Assembly (NCBI RefSeq): GCF_963662255.1
Contig: NC_085046.1
Span: 96,675,324 to 96,739,323 of the forward strand
Direction of reading: 5' to 3'
Source: Cinclus cinclus
Lineage: Eukaryota > Chordata > Aves > Passeriformes > Cinclidae
Length of the DNA stretch: 64,000 nucleotides
Of the stretch, positions 63,497 to 64,000 are shown piece by piece. The first letter of the stretch is position 1. Each line of letters starts with the position of its first letter. The position numbers and the translations under genes were made by a program. The notes beneath the pieces are model-generated. The model saw nothing but the letters and a program-made list of their open reading frames with translations, was not told where the DNA came from and made no database searches.

Positions 63497-64000
63497 CTGT
63501 TCACACAGGAAGGTATAACTTTATGAAATGTTGCCATGGATTCTTCTTAATGAGTCCAAACAGTTGCCTATATATTACACATGAGAATTTCTCAACAATA
63601 CTAGAAAAAAACAGTACTATATTCTGATGAGATTCTCACATACATGTCATGTACAAAAATAGCAAAATCCTCCAAATCAGAGCTGTAGATTAACATCCTT
63701 TTAGTGCTGTGAATGTTTAAGATAGGTCTTTAGCTTTTGAAAGGGAATTATGAGAAAGTTAATGGATGTTGTAGATAATTCATTTGCAAGTGAATAACTC
63801 CAACCTCAAATTGTGTCAAATTTCAGAACATATGACAAGTGTTACTTGAAGATTTGTTGACGAACGTATGAGCGTATGACAAGAAGGTCTCTAGTCAGTA
63901 AGGACACACAGTCTTGCAATGTTGTGGAAATGTCACATTCTCTAAACTGCCTTCTACAGCTCATGAGGCACAGCTCACGCAGGCTATGGAGGCCATGCTA
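63497..64000. other. Unassigned sequence to window end
   Basis: AT-rich sequence without a recognised gene. The last 60 bases are more balanced in composition, but too little is visible to assign them. Confidence 0.5.

Noticed and set aside
1..64000. Search for CRISPR arrays, tRNA/rRNA genes, operons, phage or defence systems
   Set aside because: No regularly spaced repeats, tRNA-like cloverleafs or clustered long coding frames are present. The CR1 and LTR content marks this as bird nuclear DNA, where such systems are not expected.

Overview
The window looks like intergenic or intronic DNA from a songbird (passerine) genome. It is AT-rich and has no convincing host protein-coding gene, no tRNA or rRNA gene, no CRISPR array and no operon-like layout. 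The reading frames present are short, overlap on both strands, and mostly lie in AT-rich sequence or inside transposable elements. The avian call rests on many CR1 LINE fragments with the typical CR1 3' end (a GATGATCTT(T/G)AAGGTC-like block, then TTCCAACC, then degenerate ATTCTATG octamers). The passerine call rests on several long terminal repeats (LTRs) that I recognise from memory as passerine ERVL/ERVK types. Naming them exactly would need a Repbase/Dfam search.

Layout. 1-5933: no supported feature beyond short homopolymers. 5934-6370: antisense endogenous-retrovirus LTR. 7288-9054: two CR1 3' fragments, the second just after a (GT)n microsatellite. 13650-14020: candidate antisense LTR. 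14293-16830: one CR1 copy split by a 1.5 kb TG...CA insertion with a very GC-rich middle. 18811-19087: CR1 3' end. 19577-20281: solo LTR with a perfect 5-bp target-site duplication. 27367-28061: antisense LTR with a 6-bp duplication (one mismatch), directly followed by CR1 28066-28460. 28902-29853: ERVL-like LTR built of repeated modules. 31541-32805: longer CR1 copy with the reverse-transcriptase C-terminus and 3' UTR. 33131-33258: probable ancient MIR/CORE-SINE fossil. 33381-33698: compact LTR with a perfect 6-bp duplication. 39032-39314: CR1. 39315-56959: AT-rich, simple repeats only. 56960-57490: decayed Ty3/Gypsy-like RNase H/pol fragment. 60321-60422: antisense CR1. 61240-62270: internal CR1 ORF2 fragment without its 3' end. 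63287-63496: open frame behind a splice-acceptor-like tract, weakly possible as an exon.

Nothing here works together as a gene system; the window records successive retrotransposon insertions. The most informative items are the Ty3/Gypsy relic, the CR1 interrupted by an LTR, and the LTRs with readable target-site duplications. I found no evidence of a new biological system. Family names and consensus comparisons come from memory, and boundaries marked approximate could shift by tens of bases.
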